From Anniella stebbinsi (Eukaryota > Chordata > Lepidosauria > Squamata > Anniellidae): DNA of 64,000 nucleotides. A program made the translations under genes and the position numbers. Positions within the stretch are counted from its first letter, which is position 1, and every line of letters starts with the position of its first letter. The notes beneath the pieces are model-generated. The model worked only from the letters and a program-made list of their open reading frames with translations. It made no database searches and was not told where the DNA came from. The stretch covers positions 99,029,263-99,093,262 of the forward strand of contig JARDYH010000007.1 in NCBI GenBank assembly GCA_029215795.1. Reading direction: 5' to 3'. Positions 47,636 through 59,109 of the stretch are shown piece by piece.

Positions 47636-49205
47636 GGGTTCATGCAACACTACAACCGACAATGGTTTGTTTTCCTGAACAAACCATTGTTAGTAAGCAT
47701 GCTGTGCAAACCCAGACTGTGCTTCTCAGGGTGGGTTGTTTTCCCACCTTGAGACAGTCTGCAGAGTGGATTATTTGACCCTCAATGGGTTAGCAGGTTG
47801 TCTATCAGCCCCTCATGGGTAAAGGGCATTGGGCAGGGAGGCGTTTCGCAAGAGTGGCAGATGCCCATGTCCAGTGGGGCTCTTGCCATGCCCCTTCCCT
47901 CTTGCCAGTGACAGACCCTCCTCCAATGGTGCCTAGATGGCACCTTGGAGGGCTGTTCCCCATCCCCTTTGCTCCCACCAGGCCCCCTTTCCTGGCTTTA
48001 TTCACAATAGGGGTCGGATCCCTTTTAAAAATTATTTTCCCGGTCCCGTTTTTGTGCAAAAATGGAACAAGGACGCTTCTTCCTGCACTTTCTCACAACT
48101 GAAGAATGTGCGCAAATGCAGCTTTCAGAAAAACCCTTTTATTTTACTGCCGCTGCTGCTGCGCACCTGCGCAACAGTGGGAAACTGAAGGATGCCACTT
48201 GGGCCCCACCTGCACATTGCTCAAACATGCAAGAGTTTTGACAGCCGTCAGAAGCAAAGCAGAGAACGCACTCCCTATGGTTCCCTCTAGGGAGCTGCGA
48301 AAGCACCCCGTTTCTACTGAAAAGGCCGGGTGCCTGGGATGGGGAAGGGTGAGAGGAGGTGCCAGCTACACCCTCCCACTCCCCCCCACCCGTGCCTGGC
48401 ACACACACACTGCTTCTGCAGAAGAAATGGGGCATAAGGGGGGAATCAAATTCCTTGTTCTGATCTTGTGCAAGATGGGAATGAAGATTTTTTTAAAAAA
48501 TATGTATGGAAAAATGGTGGGGGGAGTACATGGCCAAGTGTGGGACCCCACCAGGGGGCTGGCCCACCCCAACACGAATGGGGAACCTGCCAGTAAGGGG
48601 GTGTTTGGGAACCTTCTCCTCTCTTCTCCTTTCCTCCATCCATCCAGAAGGGCTACAGCCACCAACTTACCTGTGGGTTCCCCATTTGTGCCAGGGTGCA
48701 GGAGTACCCCAAGGTGGTCCCCCACTTGGGGCATCCACTCCTCCCCCCTACTCCTCCTTCCCCCCCAAACCATTTCCCCCAGTTCAGGGTAACGATGCTT
48801 CTCCCGGCTTGATTTTTAAAAGGCACGAATGGGGAACCTCTGGGCTGGGGATATGAGAAGGATCTCAAATACCCACTTACCTGCATGTTCCCCATTTGTG
48901 TCAGGGTGGGCCAGCATCCTAGGGCAGTCCCAGACTTCGGTATCCACTCCCCCGCCACCTTCCTTTCCATCTTTATTTATTCCCATATTGTGCAAGCTTG
49001 GAATGAGGAAATTCAAAAAAATGTCGCACCTCATTTCTTTTGAAGAAGACAAGTCGGGACTGCTGCCAGGTCCCCTGGGATGCATCATGAAGGACTGAGG
49101 CGGGGGGAGGGGGAATGATCATGTGGTGGGTCTGCTAACCACCCAGGGAGGTTGTTTGCGAAACAACCCACCATAGGCTAATGTGACATGTGAACAAGCC
49201 CATAA
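47636..49205. repeat. Possible non-autonomous DNA element in TNFRSF1A intron
   Basis: GGGTTCATGCAACAC at the left and GTGACATGTGAACAAGCCC at the right look like weak inverted ends. AACCATTGT-type and AACCCACCA-type inverted words lie next to both. The middle (48540-48920) carries ACCTGCCAG/CCCATTTGTGYCAGGGTG units in alternating orientation. No coding support. Confidence 0.4.
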
Positions 49206-49386
49206 CATTCTTAATGGGTTTATGTTATCATTTAACCCACCACTTAACCCCTTTTTCATATGATTCCTGATCCCAGCATTGTCCCTCACTCATCCTTCCC
49301 ATTCAGCCCATATACAAAGTTCCAAACATATATCTTTCACAACCACTCACCACTACTCTAACCACACATATCAAGAACAGACTTAC

Positions 49387-49515
49387 TTGAACGACAGCCT
49401 TGGCATCCCAAACACTTATTTGAGTAATTCTCATGAGACATGAAGGTGCCCGGGGGGCAGTCTAAGCAAGTGGGTATCTTGCCTTCTTCTAAACAGTCTT
49501 TCGCAACATACGTTC
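49387..49515 (-). CDS. TNFRSF1A: TNFRSF1A exon 3 (CRD1/CRD2)
   Basis: This 129-base exon is too short for a normal ORF listing. After ATTTTGCAG it reads GTYVAKDCLEEGKIPTCLDC, then PPGTFMSHENYSNKC and LGCQGCRS, ending TCAA/GTAAGT. GTY at the start of the exon, the C-x2-C pairs and the G-T/S-F turn match TNFR1 CRD1 end and CRD2 start. Phase 1 at both ends agrees with exons 2 and 4. The flanking introns hold a possible DNA transposon (left) and the CR1/Penelope nest (right). Confidence 0.92.
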
Positions 49516-51565
49516 CTGCAAAATAATTGCAGAACTGTAAGTGAACGGCAAAGGTCCAGGAGAGTCACCCAGAGAGACAAGAAATGCGGAGCTGAACATA
49601 GAATGAAATAGTCTGTTTAGTGTTATCAGGGAGTGGAGGTAAAATAGAACTTAAAAGGGCTTCCATGGGCTTCTGCTGGAATTTTTCTGGGGGTGAAACT
49701 GCATACCACTTTGTAGCTGTAATTTGTGTCCATAGTGTGTGTCACTACAACACACCTGTGCAATTTTCTTCTGTGTGTGTGCTCTTTGTTACTGAGGATC
49801 ACATTCTGGAACATTTCGAAGCCAGATATAGTAGTAGTCGGTTGTCGAAATTGAACAGCACTAATGCAGGAGAGTGTTATATTCAAGAAGCATCCTTCAA
49901 CAAAACTTTATTTGGAATGAGAGACAAAAGAAAACACCCAGGAACAAGAGAACAACAAACCCAAATACACAAACACAGTACAGCTGTCTCCAGAATATCA
50001 GAATGTATATTTTATGGCCTCTCTGCCCTTTTCATAATATTGACAACTTCATATGACTCATCCTAAAATAATTTCATGGAATCATAGAATAGTGGAGTTG
50101 GAAGGGGCCTACATGGCCATCGAGTCCAACCCCCTGCTCAATGCAGGAATCCACCTTAAAGCATACCTGACACATGGCTATCCAGCTGCCTCTTGAAAGC
50201 CTCTGGGAGAACCCACCACCTCCGTAGGTAATTGGTTTCATTGTCATACTGCTCTAATGGTCAGGAAGTTTTTCCTGAAGTCCAGACAGACTCTGGCTTC
50301 CGGTAACTTGAGCCCATTATTCCATGTCCTGCATTCTGGGATGATCGAGGAGAGATCCTGGCCCTCTTCTGTGTGACAACCTTCCAAGTATTTGAAGAGT
50401 GCTATCATGACTCCCCTCAATCTTCTCTTCTCTAGGCTAAACATGCCTAGTTCTTTCAATCTCTCCTCATAAGGCTTTGTTTCCAGACCCCTAATCATCC
50501 TTGTTGCCCTCCTCTGAACATGCTCCAGATTGTCTGCATCCTTCTTGAAGTGTGGTGCCCAGAACTGGAAGCAATACTTAAGATGGGGCCTAACCAGTGC
50601 CGAATAGAGGGGAACCAGTACCTCTTGCGATTTGGAAGCCACACTTCTATTAATGCAGCCCCAAATAGCATTTGCTTTTTTTGCAGCCACATCACACTGT
50701 TGGCTCATATTCAGCTTGTGATCTACAACAATTCCAAGATCCTTCTCGCTTGTCGTATTGATTAGCCAAGAATCCCCCATCTTGTAACAGTGATTTGGTT
50801 TCTTTTTCCTACATGTAGAACTTGGCATTTATCCCTATTAAATTTCATTCTGTTGTTTTCAGCCCAGCGCTCCAGTCTATCAAGATCACTTTTAAGTTTG
50901 TTTCTGTCTTCCAGGGTATTAGCGATCCCACCCAATTTTGTGTCCTCTGCAAATCTGATAAGAATTCCCTGCATCTCCTCATCCAAGTCATTAATAAAAA
51001 TGTTGAAGAGCACTGGGCCCAAGACTGAGCTCTGCAGTACCCCGCTCGTTACCTCCCCACAGTGTGAAAAGATACCATTGATAAGCTCTCTGAGTCAGAT
51101 TCTGAAGCCAACTGTGGATCCACCTAATAGTTGTTTCATCTAGCCACTTTTCACTAGTTTCTGAATCAGAATGTCATGGGGCACTTTGTCAAAGGTTTTG
51201 CTGAAGTCAAGATATACTATGTCCACAGCATTCCCACAGTCCACAAGGGAGATTGCCCTATAACAGAATGAGATTAGATTAGTCTGACAGGATTTGTTCT
51301 TGACAAATCCATGCTGGCTTCTAGACATCACTGCATTGTTTTCAAGGTTCTTACAGATTGACTTCTTTGTAATCTGTTCAAAAATTTTCCTGTGGATGGA
51401 CATGAGACTGAATGGTCTGTAGTTCCTCCTTTTGGCCCTTTTTGAAGATAGGGACAACTTTAGCCCTCCTCCAGTCGTCCTGCACTTCACCCATCTTCCA
51501 TGATTTCGCAAAGATAATGGACAGTATTTCTAAGAATTCTTCTGCAAGCCCCTTTATTACTATAG

Positions 51566-51682
51566 GAGCCTATCTACACTACTGCTTTAAAACAGTTTAT
51601 ATCCGTTTTAAACTGGTTAAACAGTTATTAACTGGTTTAAAACTGTTGTAAACCATTTTAAAGTAGTAGTGTACATAGGCTC
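51566..51682. mobile_element. 117-base palindromic MITE inside CR1
   Basis: GAGCCTATCTACACTACTGC to GTAGTGTACATAGGCTC with a TTTAAAAC/GTTTTAAA-rich core; TAG stands on both sides. Its ends resemble those of the CpG-rich MITE family, and it sits at the same CR1 position as copy 3 of that family (before TAGGATGCAGTTC). Confidence 0.75.
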
Positions 51683-52021
51683 TAGGATGCAGTTCGCCAG
51701 GCCCTGGAGATTTGAACTCATTCAAAGAAATTAGGTGTTCCTTGACCATTTGTTTATCAATTTCAAACTGCAATCCTGCCCCTTCAGCTTGTACTTCACT
51801 TTTTCCATGGGGGTCATAGACCCATTTTTGGGAGAAGACTGAGCCAAAGTAGGATTTGAGCACTTTGTCCTTTTCTTTGTCCTCTGTTATTAATTTGCCA
51901 TCTTCATGAAGCAGTTGAACCACCATTTCTTTCCTCTGTCTTTTACTATTTACGTATCTGAAGAAAGCCTTTTTAATGCTTTTAGCATTCCTTGATAGCC
52001 TCTGCTCCTTCTTAGTTTTAT

Positions 52022-52262
52022 TTTATTTATTTATTTATTTTTATTACATTTGTATACTGCCCCATAGCTGAAGCTGTCTGGGCAGTTTACATAAGATTAA
52101 AACAAGAAAAAACAATATACTAAAATCAAAACAGCAAAAACATGCAATGTACACATAATATACACATACATTTAAAACAACTATAATAACTTTAAAAAGC
52201 TGTAAACCTAAAAACAAAACAAACGCAGGCTCCTCAGATATTGCTAAATGCCCTGAGAGAAG
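52022..52262 (-). mobile_element. L2-type 3' tail inside CR1
   Basis: (TTTA)n, CATAGCTGAAGCTGTCTGGG, then 3' UTR sequence to CTCCTCAGATATTGC, as at 8.7-8.95 kb. No RT. Confidence 0.8.
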
Positions 52263-52377
52263 AGGCATTTAGCCTTCCTAACACCATTCCGGCACTTCTG
52301 TGCTACTTGTTTGTACTCTTCTTTCGGAGCGTTGGGAGGGAAGAAACACCAATGCTGGCAGGAAGAAAGGAGACAGT

Positions 52378-52603
52378 GGCTGAATTCAGACAACACATTA
52401 GTCAATGGTGGGGTAATAATCAACTTTACAGTTGTTCATCTAGGGGGTACTCCCCACACAACATGGTAATGAATAATCAACAGTGGTGTGGATTAGGATC
52501 AGTGCTGAGTTGACTATGGCAGCATTTGGACAACACGATAGTCAATACAACTGACGATTGTTCCACCCTCCCCAGTTGCTTATTGTGTCGTCCAAATTCA
52601 GCC
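52378..52603. mobile_element. Short GGCTGAATTC MITE inside the Penelope left arm
   Basis: 226 bases, GGCTGAATTCAGACAACAC to GTCCAAATTCAGCC. The uninterrupted right arm shows what the left arm looked like before the insertion. Confidence 0.8.
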
Positions 52604-52650
52604 AATGTCTGGTGCTAGTAAGGGTGTATCTTTAATATGTTGTATTAAAA

Positions 52651-52680
52651 GCCCGACGTTTCAGATATGATCCTTCTTCA
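52651..52680 (-). ncRNA. Hammerhead-ribozyme-like core, left Penelope arm
   Basis: The inverted arm reads CTGAAGAAGGATCATATCTG then AAACGTCGGGC on the minus strand. Boxes CUGAAGA and GAAAC-GUC are kept, while stem II is weaker than in the right arm because CC changed to CT. Confidence 0.45.
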
Positions 52681-52810
52681 GGAGCTATAAACAATGAATA
52701 AAATATATACAATGGTAAATAAAAATGCAGACAACACCCATCGGAAGTTATACATCCCTTTCTTTTAAAAATGTTTTTATATATAGAATAATGATGAATA
52801 TTTTTCTATT

Positions 52811-52841
52811 TTTTATTATATATATATATATATATATATAG
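52811..52841. repeat. (TA)n tract in Penelope arm
   Basis: TATATATATATA run, mirrored in the right arm at 55594-55616. Confidence 0.8.
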
Positions 52842-53164
52842 CAATAAATGCCCACTTTCACTGAACAAACATATGCTTGGATTCTCCCTTTAAATTCTTC
52901 TCTATAAAGGCGCTTACATGTCCTTATTGAAAGACACCTGTATTTTAAATTTATATGTGTGTATATAATTGTTTTCTTCAAACATTAACATTTGTGCACT
53001 ACAGAATGTTTTATGTCCTTCCAAAGATACATAGGGCATCTTGCCACCACCAGGATGCCCAATAGTGTCAGGTAATGATTCCATCTTAGAACCGATTTCT
53101 CAATTTGTTGATCATTATTTAAAACCTTTCATTCCATTGATGCAATCTTACATCCATGATTCTA

Positions 53165-54587
53165 CACATTTTTTTTACAGATTATAGACTCCATCACTAC
53201 ACAATCAGAAGACCTTTTGGTCACTATGGACGTTAGATCTTTGTACACTAGCATCCCACAGGATCAAGCTATAGATATTATTTTTCAGACATTACAAAAA
53301 CAAGAAGTACGACATCCTCCTTCCCATTTTCTAGTAGCTTTAGCAGATCTGGCTTTACAAAAGAATTATTCCGCATTCAATAACAATTTTTTCTTGCAGA
53401 TAAACGGGGTAGCCATGGGATGTCCCATGGCCCCAGAGATAGCAAACACTTTTATGCAAGATTTTGAGTAGCAATATATATTTGCCAATAGAGCATATGG
53501 CCGTAAATTGATTACCTGGCTAAGATATATCGATGATGTGTTTTTAATTTGGAGAGGTACAACTGATAGTCTGCAAGAATTTGTAGAAGGGGTGAACACC
53601 AGAGATCCTAATATCATCTTTGAGAGCTCATATAGCCTGCAACGTATCACTTTCCTGGACCTAGTGGTACAAAAACAAACTTGAGGCCTCAATACTACAT
53701 TACACAGGAAAATAACAGATAAGAACACCTTTCTTCAGTATGACAGTTACCATCCTGCGCATCTGAGAAACAATTGACCATACAGCCAGTTTCTACAGGC
53801 GAAACGAAATTGCTCCTCCAATCAAGATTTTATCCAAGAGTCAAAGGCTCTAACACAATGCTTCTTTAATAGAGGCTATCCAAGGAAGGTCATTGAAAAA
53901 GCTAAAGAAAAAGTTAACAACAGCAATCGTCAGAGCCTCATACAGTATAAAGCAAGAACAAATGATGGAAGAAGTTCATGTGTTCTACCATACAACCCAG
54001 TAACAAAGAAACGCCAAACACATATACACTCTTATTGGGACTTTACCCAAGACCTACCTGGTCTAACAACAAAACCTTTGATCACTTTCAAGAGAACAAA
54101 GAATTTAAAAGATTGGTTAGTACATACTGATCATACAAAATATGATAACAAAACAGTGGTTCATCTGCCCATTTTCAATCTACCCAAACCTCAGGGTGGG
54201 AGATGCATATATTGCAGATACACTAAAAAGATTATCTCATTTATTTACACCAAGGATGGGAAAGAAATACAGATTAGAGACTTCCTCAACTGCAACTCCA
54301 GAGGAGTTATCTATGTTATCGTTTGTCCATGCAACAAGATGTACCTAGGCAAAACGTCCAGACAACTGAAAGTGAGGATAGGTGAACATCTCCATAATCT
54401 AAGACATCAAAGGTCAGGGGCGCCTCTGGTTAAGCATTTCATAGAACAAAAACATGAAATACAGTCAATTTTTTCCTGGGCCAATGAGAAAGTAAGGGGA
54501 AAAGGGGCATGTCTCAGCAAAAGAGAGATTTTTTGGATGCTCATTTTAAAATCTGTAACACCGAAGGACTTAATGAGTCGTTAGAAT
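53165..54587 (+). pseudogene. Penelope RT plus GIY-YIG endonuclease reading frame with three stops
   Basis: One frame runs from about 53165 to 54587. RT motifs in order: DLLVTMDVRSLYTSIPQDQA, LQINGVAMGCPMAPEIANTF, and the active site YIDDVFLIW. The C-terminal half has CIYCRYTKKI, then VIYVIVCPCNKMYLGKTSRQ and LKVRIGEHLHNLRH: the GIY-YIG nuclease (here IYV/YLG) with its arginine. In Penelope elements these copy RNA and nick DNA at the target. Three nonsense codons (53469, 53683 and near 53776) break it without a frameshift. The N-terminal RT part before 53.16 kb is degraded or absent. Confidence 0.85.
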
Positions 54588-55747
54588 TACACACCTACAA
54601 GCAATGAGAAATGGTATCGAAATAAATGAACTCAGGCTACTAAAAGGGAACTAAGTATGATCAGAATCTTAGAAGAGCCAGTAGATTTTAGCTGAAGAGC
54701 TTCCTAATCATCTCCAATAAATAACAGCTAACCTTGACTTACTGCCACAGACAGATACTTGCAGAGAGAATGCAGCCTCCAACGAGAACTGCGGAAGGAT
54801 TTCAATTCTGTGAAGAATATTGTTATTTCTTTAGTAACACGTGCTAAGATACAGGTTAGTGTGTCCCATTGATATTATGAGATGGGAAAAGGCTTGGAAT
54901 AAGGTAGCAATGATATAATGCCAAAAATCCTGTCTTTTTATACAAACAGTTTATGCCATTGGGTCAGGCTGTGTGTTCTTGGAAGAGAGGACTAAAAACT
55001 ATTTGAAATGAAAGTAGATACTTCTGTGGGTAGTGTGGTAAAATGATAACCATTGAGCCTGTTTTAATTAAGATAAAGTGTGTTATATTTCAGGCTGGCA
55101 TCCCCCATCAAATTTATGTGATAGCAAAAGTTGCCAATTATAAAAATCCTGTTGTTCCATGTTAAACAGTATACAGTATGTCACAATAATATAATTTTTT
55201 GTTTGATTTGGGTTTTTGGAAATATGGAATTCTTTGTAAAATGGAAAAAGACAGTAATGTGGATGGTGTGAGAAGACAATATCAAATGAATTGGTTTATA
55301 GAATGTTCATAATGTCTATGTCAATGCACGCTCCCTAGTGGAGTCTGCATGAGTATAAAGGAATGGATATTGGTTTATAGAGTGTATATATTTTCTGTTT
55401 ATTTATACCGAGTACCCACTCTGTAGAGGAGTTTGCACGAATGTTAATGTTTGAAGAAAACAATTATATACACACATATAAATTTTAAATACAGGTGTCT
55501 TTCAATAAGGACATGTAAGCGCCTTTATAGAGAAGAATTTAAAGGGAGAATCCAAGCATATGTTTGTCCAGTGAAAGTGTGCATTTATTGCCATATATAT
55601 ATATATATATATATAATAATAGAAAAATATTCATCATTATTCTATATATAAAAACATGTTTAAAAAGAAAGGGATGTATAACTTCCGATGGGAGTTGTCC
55701 GCATTTTTATTTACCATTGCATATATTTTATTCATTGTTTATAGCTC

Positions 55748-55777
55748 CTGAAGAAGGTTCTTATCCGAAACGTCGGG
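55748..55777 (+). ncRNA. Hammerhead-ribozyme-like core, right Penelope arm
   Basis: CTGAAGA (box CUGANGA), a short stem AGG...CC, then GAAACGTC. The spacing equals the minimal hammerhead cores known from the terminal repeats of Penelope-like elements. GTC directly after GAAAC gives a very short stem III, which in that family is thought to work as a dimer. Seen as a motif only; no cleavage evidence. Confidence 0.5.
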
Positions 55778-56348
55778 CTTTTTATACAATATATTAAACA
55801 TACATGCTTACTAGCACCAGACTTTGTCTCCTTTCTTCCTGCCACTCTTCTTTTGTAGCCTGGCCTTCCTTCCACTTCCTAATGTATCCTTTTTTATTTT
55901 CAGGTCATTTCTATGCTTTTTGTGGATTCACATTGGTTTCTTCTGTTGTCTTTTATCTTTTTTCCTTGTTGGAATTGTTTGTAATTGGGTCTTTAAAAGT
56001 TCCTTTTTTAAATACTCCCACCCATCTTGGACTCCTTTTCACATTAGGGCCACTTGCCATGGGACCTTATTTATCATAGTTCTGAGTTTCTTAAAATCGG
56101 CTTTCCTGAAATCTAGAGTACATGTGTGGCTACACTCAGCTTTTGCTTCCTTGAAAATCTCAAGTATGACGTGGTCACTTTCCCCCAGAGTTCCCCTAAC
56201 TGCCACTTTATTCACTAAGTCCTCCCTATTAGTCAGTATCAAATCAAGGATAGCCATTCCTCTAGTTCCTTCCTCTACTTTCTGTAGGAGAAAGTTATCA
56301 ACCACCCATTTCCTTCATCTTGGAAACATTGGTGAATATTCTCTAGAG

Positions 56349-56483
56349 CAGCCTTCCCCAACCTGTTGCCCTCCAGATGCTTTGGACTGCAATGCCAGCA
56401 TTCCAGACCATTAGTCAAGTTGGCTGGGGCTGATTGGAGTTGAAGTCCAAAACGTCTGAAGGGCACTATGTTGAAGAAGGCAG
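56349..56483. mobile_element. hAT-type MITE with 8-base target duplication
   Basis: CAGCCTTCCCCAACCTGTTG ... GAAGGCAG, 135 bases, flanked by CTCTAGAG at 56341-56348 and 56484-56491. The target duplication is itself a palindrome. Confidence 0.8.
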
Positions 56484-56535
56484 CTCTAGAGAATAGCAGC
56501 AGAGTCTGTGGGAAGTGTCTTTCTCAGTGAAAGAA

Positions 56536-56537
56536 GA

Positions 56538-56577
<40 letters not shown>

Positions 56578-56855
56578 TACATTTATATACCACCCCATAG
56601 CCGAAGCTCTCTGGGCGGTTTACAAATATTAAAAGACTGAACATTAAAAAGTCAATATACAAAATTTAAAACCATAAAACATAAAACAGCTGATATTTAA
56701 AACATTTTAAACTTTTAAGCCTGGCCACAAAGTCAGTTAAACCTCAACTTGAGCTGTTAAAATGCCTGGGAGAAAAGAAAAGTTTTGACCTGGCGCCAAA
56801 ATGGTAACAGCGTTAGCGCCAGGCGGGCCTCATTGGGGAGATCATCACATAATGA
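56536..56855 (-). mobile_element. L2-type LINE 3' end
   Basis: (ATT)n, CATAGCCGAAGCTCTCTGGG and, further right, GACCTGGCGCCAAAATGGTA and GCGCCAGGCGGGCC: 3' UTR and C-terminal coding sequence on the minus strand, strongly eroded. Confidence 0.75.
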
Positions 56856-56859
56856 GCAA

Positions 56860-58100
56860 GCTTGATCAGGTTTTAGGGATTACTTTAACCTGGATTAATC
56901 TTTTTACTTTTCACATTGTTATCAACCCTTTTTTACATCAGCTAACAATACAACTTTTGCATGGCTTGAATTTTGAATTTTTGCAATGTTCTTTTGGAAT
57001 TTCATATATTTCCTTGAACTGTACATTTTGTGTATGGTTGCACATTTTTAAAAAGCCCTGATACAATCTGGTAGATCTGGTGACTGAGCAGAGATAAGGA
57101 CTGGTCACCAGGTCTACCAAAGATAGATAGATTTCACGTCTGAGAAATTTGTATACCCGGTCTACTCCAATAGTTTCTCAATGGGTAAACCTGGTTTCCT
57201 AAGCTGAAGTTCCCCCAAATTCGAAAAGGACTCACAGTGGCTTCTCCACAGCACCAAGAACTGCCTAAATTACTTCACAAGTGTGAGCGAATTCCTTTGC
57301 TTGGATTTACAAAGTTTGCTTTTAAGTTGTGCTGTTTGCTGCCTGCCTGCCTCCTGCAAAAGATTGATGTCCGCCTGAAAAATTCTCCATCCTTGCTATG
57401 TCCTGATTTAGTTTGCCTATGAGAACACTTTCATTTTCTCAGCTACGCAGCTGTTTTCACTTCATGGTGTGGGGGCTGCCTGAAAGAGGGGGGGAGGGGA
57501 CTTGCCTTATGTTCTTTTACAGCCAATATGGAATTTTATTTTCTTTCCTTTGCTAAAGAGACTAATTTGTGATTTTGAATCTGTTTTGGACATTCACCCT
57601 GGCCCTTCTGGCTGAAGAATCTTTTGTTTGTGGACATTGCTACTGTTGAATCTTGCTGTTAAAGTCTTGCCTTTCTTAAGAATATTTTTTTTGTGCTCTG
57701 TACCAAACTGTTTGCCCTGAATCTGCCTTTTGTGTTTCTAGCCATATGCTGAATGTTTGTAATGCAACTTTTGAACTTGGAGCTTAGATCAATTGTTTCG
57801 TTTTGCTGTTTGGGTTTTCTCCTCCCTCGTTAACTTTCCCCCTTTTTCCTGGGCTGTCTCCGAGCTGCTACATCGGACAGGGAGCTGGGAAGAGGGGAGT
57901 AGGTTTTCCAGGTCAGGAAGCGTTTTGGGTGGGGGATGAGGTCAGGTGTACCACAAGGCCTGGAGGTCTTGTGGATTGAAAGTTCAAGAATCTGGGATTC
58001 TTTAAAATAAAAAAAAGTCTGTTTCTCTGTGAGCTTATCTCAGTCTCTATTTCCCATGGGAGTTTGCTAGCAGAAGCCTTGAAGTAGATAGTTTCCCTGG
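56860..58100. other. TNFRSF1A intron, no recognised feature
   Basis: AT-rich, no exon-like frame. A poly-G/AG stretch lies at 57.48-57.5 kb. Confidence 0.35.
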
Positions 58101-59075
58101 GAACAAAGAATGCTTGGGAAAGGTGGGGGCCTCTCTTACAAGCTGTCACTCACATTGTAGCATCATCAAAAGGAGGTTGAACTGTGCCGCCCTGTTGGCA
58201 CACGGGTTTGGTTTACAGGTCTGAGGACCTGTCTGTCAAGTGGCTTGGAATAAGCCAGGCCTCCAGTCCATAACAGAAAGGAGCAAGGGTAAAGAACCCT
58301 TGCTAGAGATCATCTTTCGATGCTTGGCTTGAAACCCCTCATGTTTGGATTCTACCTGTTTGGAGATTTTGGAAGCACTCTGTACATGCTCATTTGCTAT
58401 TTGGACTTTGACTTTCTAAGGATTGTGCCATGGAAAGTACTCTGAGGCTTTTCATAGACTTGGACTTGTGTTTGCTCTGGATTGTGTGTGTGTGGCCTGC
58501 GAAAGAGCTTCCCCTGGAGCTAAAGTATGTGCAGGGGTTGTTTCCTAGGCCGATGAGGTTCTCTGTTCTAGATTGTGTGTGTGTGTGTCGCCTGCAAGAG
58601 AGCCTCCCTTGGAGCTAAAGTACATGCAGGGGAGGTTTCCTAGGTCAATGAGGTTCGTTCCCTGGGGTCTTGCTTTTTGTGGTCAGCTCAGCTTCTCCGG
58701 CAGGCTGGGTATGGTTAGTGCGAGACCGATCTGTCTCTGCCGGGCTCCAGGTGGCCCTGTGCCTGGAGCACTTCCTTGGGCTCTAGCCATATCCTGTGAG
58801 GATCCAGCGTATGTGGCATCTGTAAATGCTCAGATAGGATAGGGGCTAACTTTACACTTCTCTCCCCCGAGTGATTGCCTAAAGGATCGCGTCAAGACTG
58901 GAGCCTAAAGCTTTCTGGCTGTTATCAGCTTTAAGTGGATGTATGCAAGAATGAAACCGTAATGCTTGTAACCATGTGATTTCGCCAATAAAAGGAGTCT
59001 CACCATCTTGAGAGTCTTGTCTGTTTGCCAAAGTTCGTGAGGAGAAGCCTGGGGAGGGGCCAGCACATGACATGG
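58100..59075 (+). repeat. Possible solo LTR with internal tandem duplication
   Basis: CCAATAAAAGGAGTCTCACC at 58985 is an LTR-like polyA signal, followed by a GT-rich stretch and an end near CCAGCACATGACA. Units of about 92 bases (58478-58569 and 58570-58660) share TGGAGCTAAAGTAYRTGCAG and TTTCCTAGGYCRATGAGGTT, as in duplicated U3 enhancers. Borders not proven. Confidence 0.3.
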
Positions 59076-59109
59076 GGCCTCCTGTAAGAGCTGAAATGGC
59101 GTGTTCTCT

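Larger units (their letters stand above)
52352..55846 (+). mobile_element. Penelope-like element with inverted terminal repeats
   Basis: About 3.3 kb without its MITE, bounded by GGCAGGAAGAAAGGAGACA (left) and TGTCTCCTTTCTTCCTGCC (right). The left arm (52352-52991, MITE removed) is the inverse of the right arm (55441-55846), including the tail words TTAATGTTTGAAGAAAAC and TCCGAAACGTCGGGC. Between them lie RT and GIY-YIG regions. CTCTTCTTT-like CR1 sequence occurs at both junctions (52316-52325 and 55847-55855), consistent with a target duplication. Short left-end sequence 52326-52351 is not explained. Confidence 0.85.
50078..56306 (-). mobile_element. CR1 LINE, longest copy, carrying four insertions
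   Basis: Minus-strand CR1 from its octamer tail (GGAATCATAGAATAG, 50078) through RT (LGIVVDHKLNMSQQCDVAA, RPHLKYCFQFWAPHFKKD, NIFINDLDEEMQGILIRFAE, SQHGFVKNKSCQTNLISF) and linker (SYFGSVFSQKWVYDPHGKS) to the endonuclease end ([19 protein letters not shown], 56.3 kb). It is interrupted by a MITE (51566-51682), an L2-type tail (52022-52262), the Penelope element (52352-55846) and, inside that, another MITE (52378-52603). Its 5' part is truncated at 56306. Not active. Confidence 0.87.
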
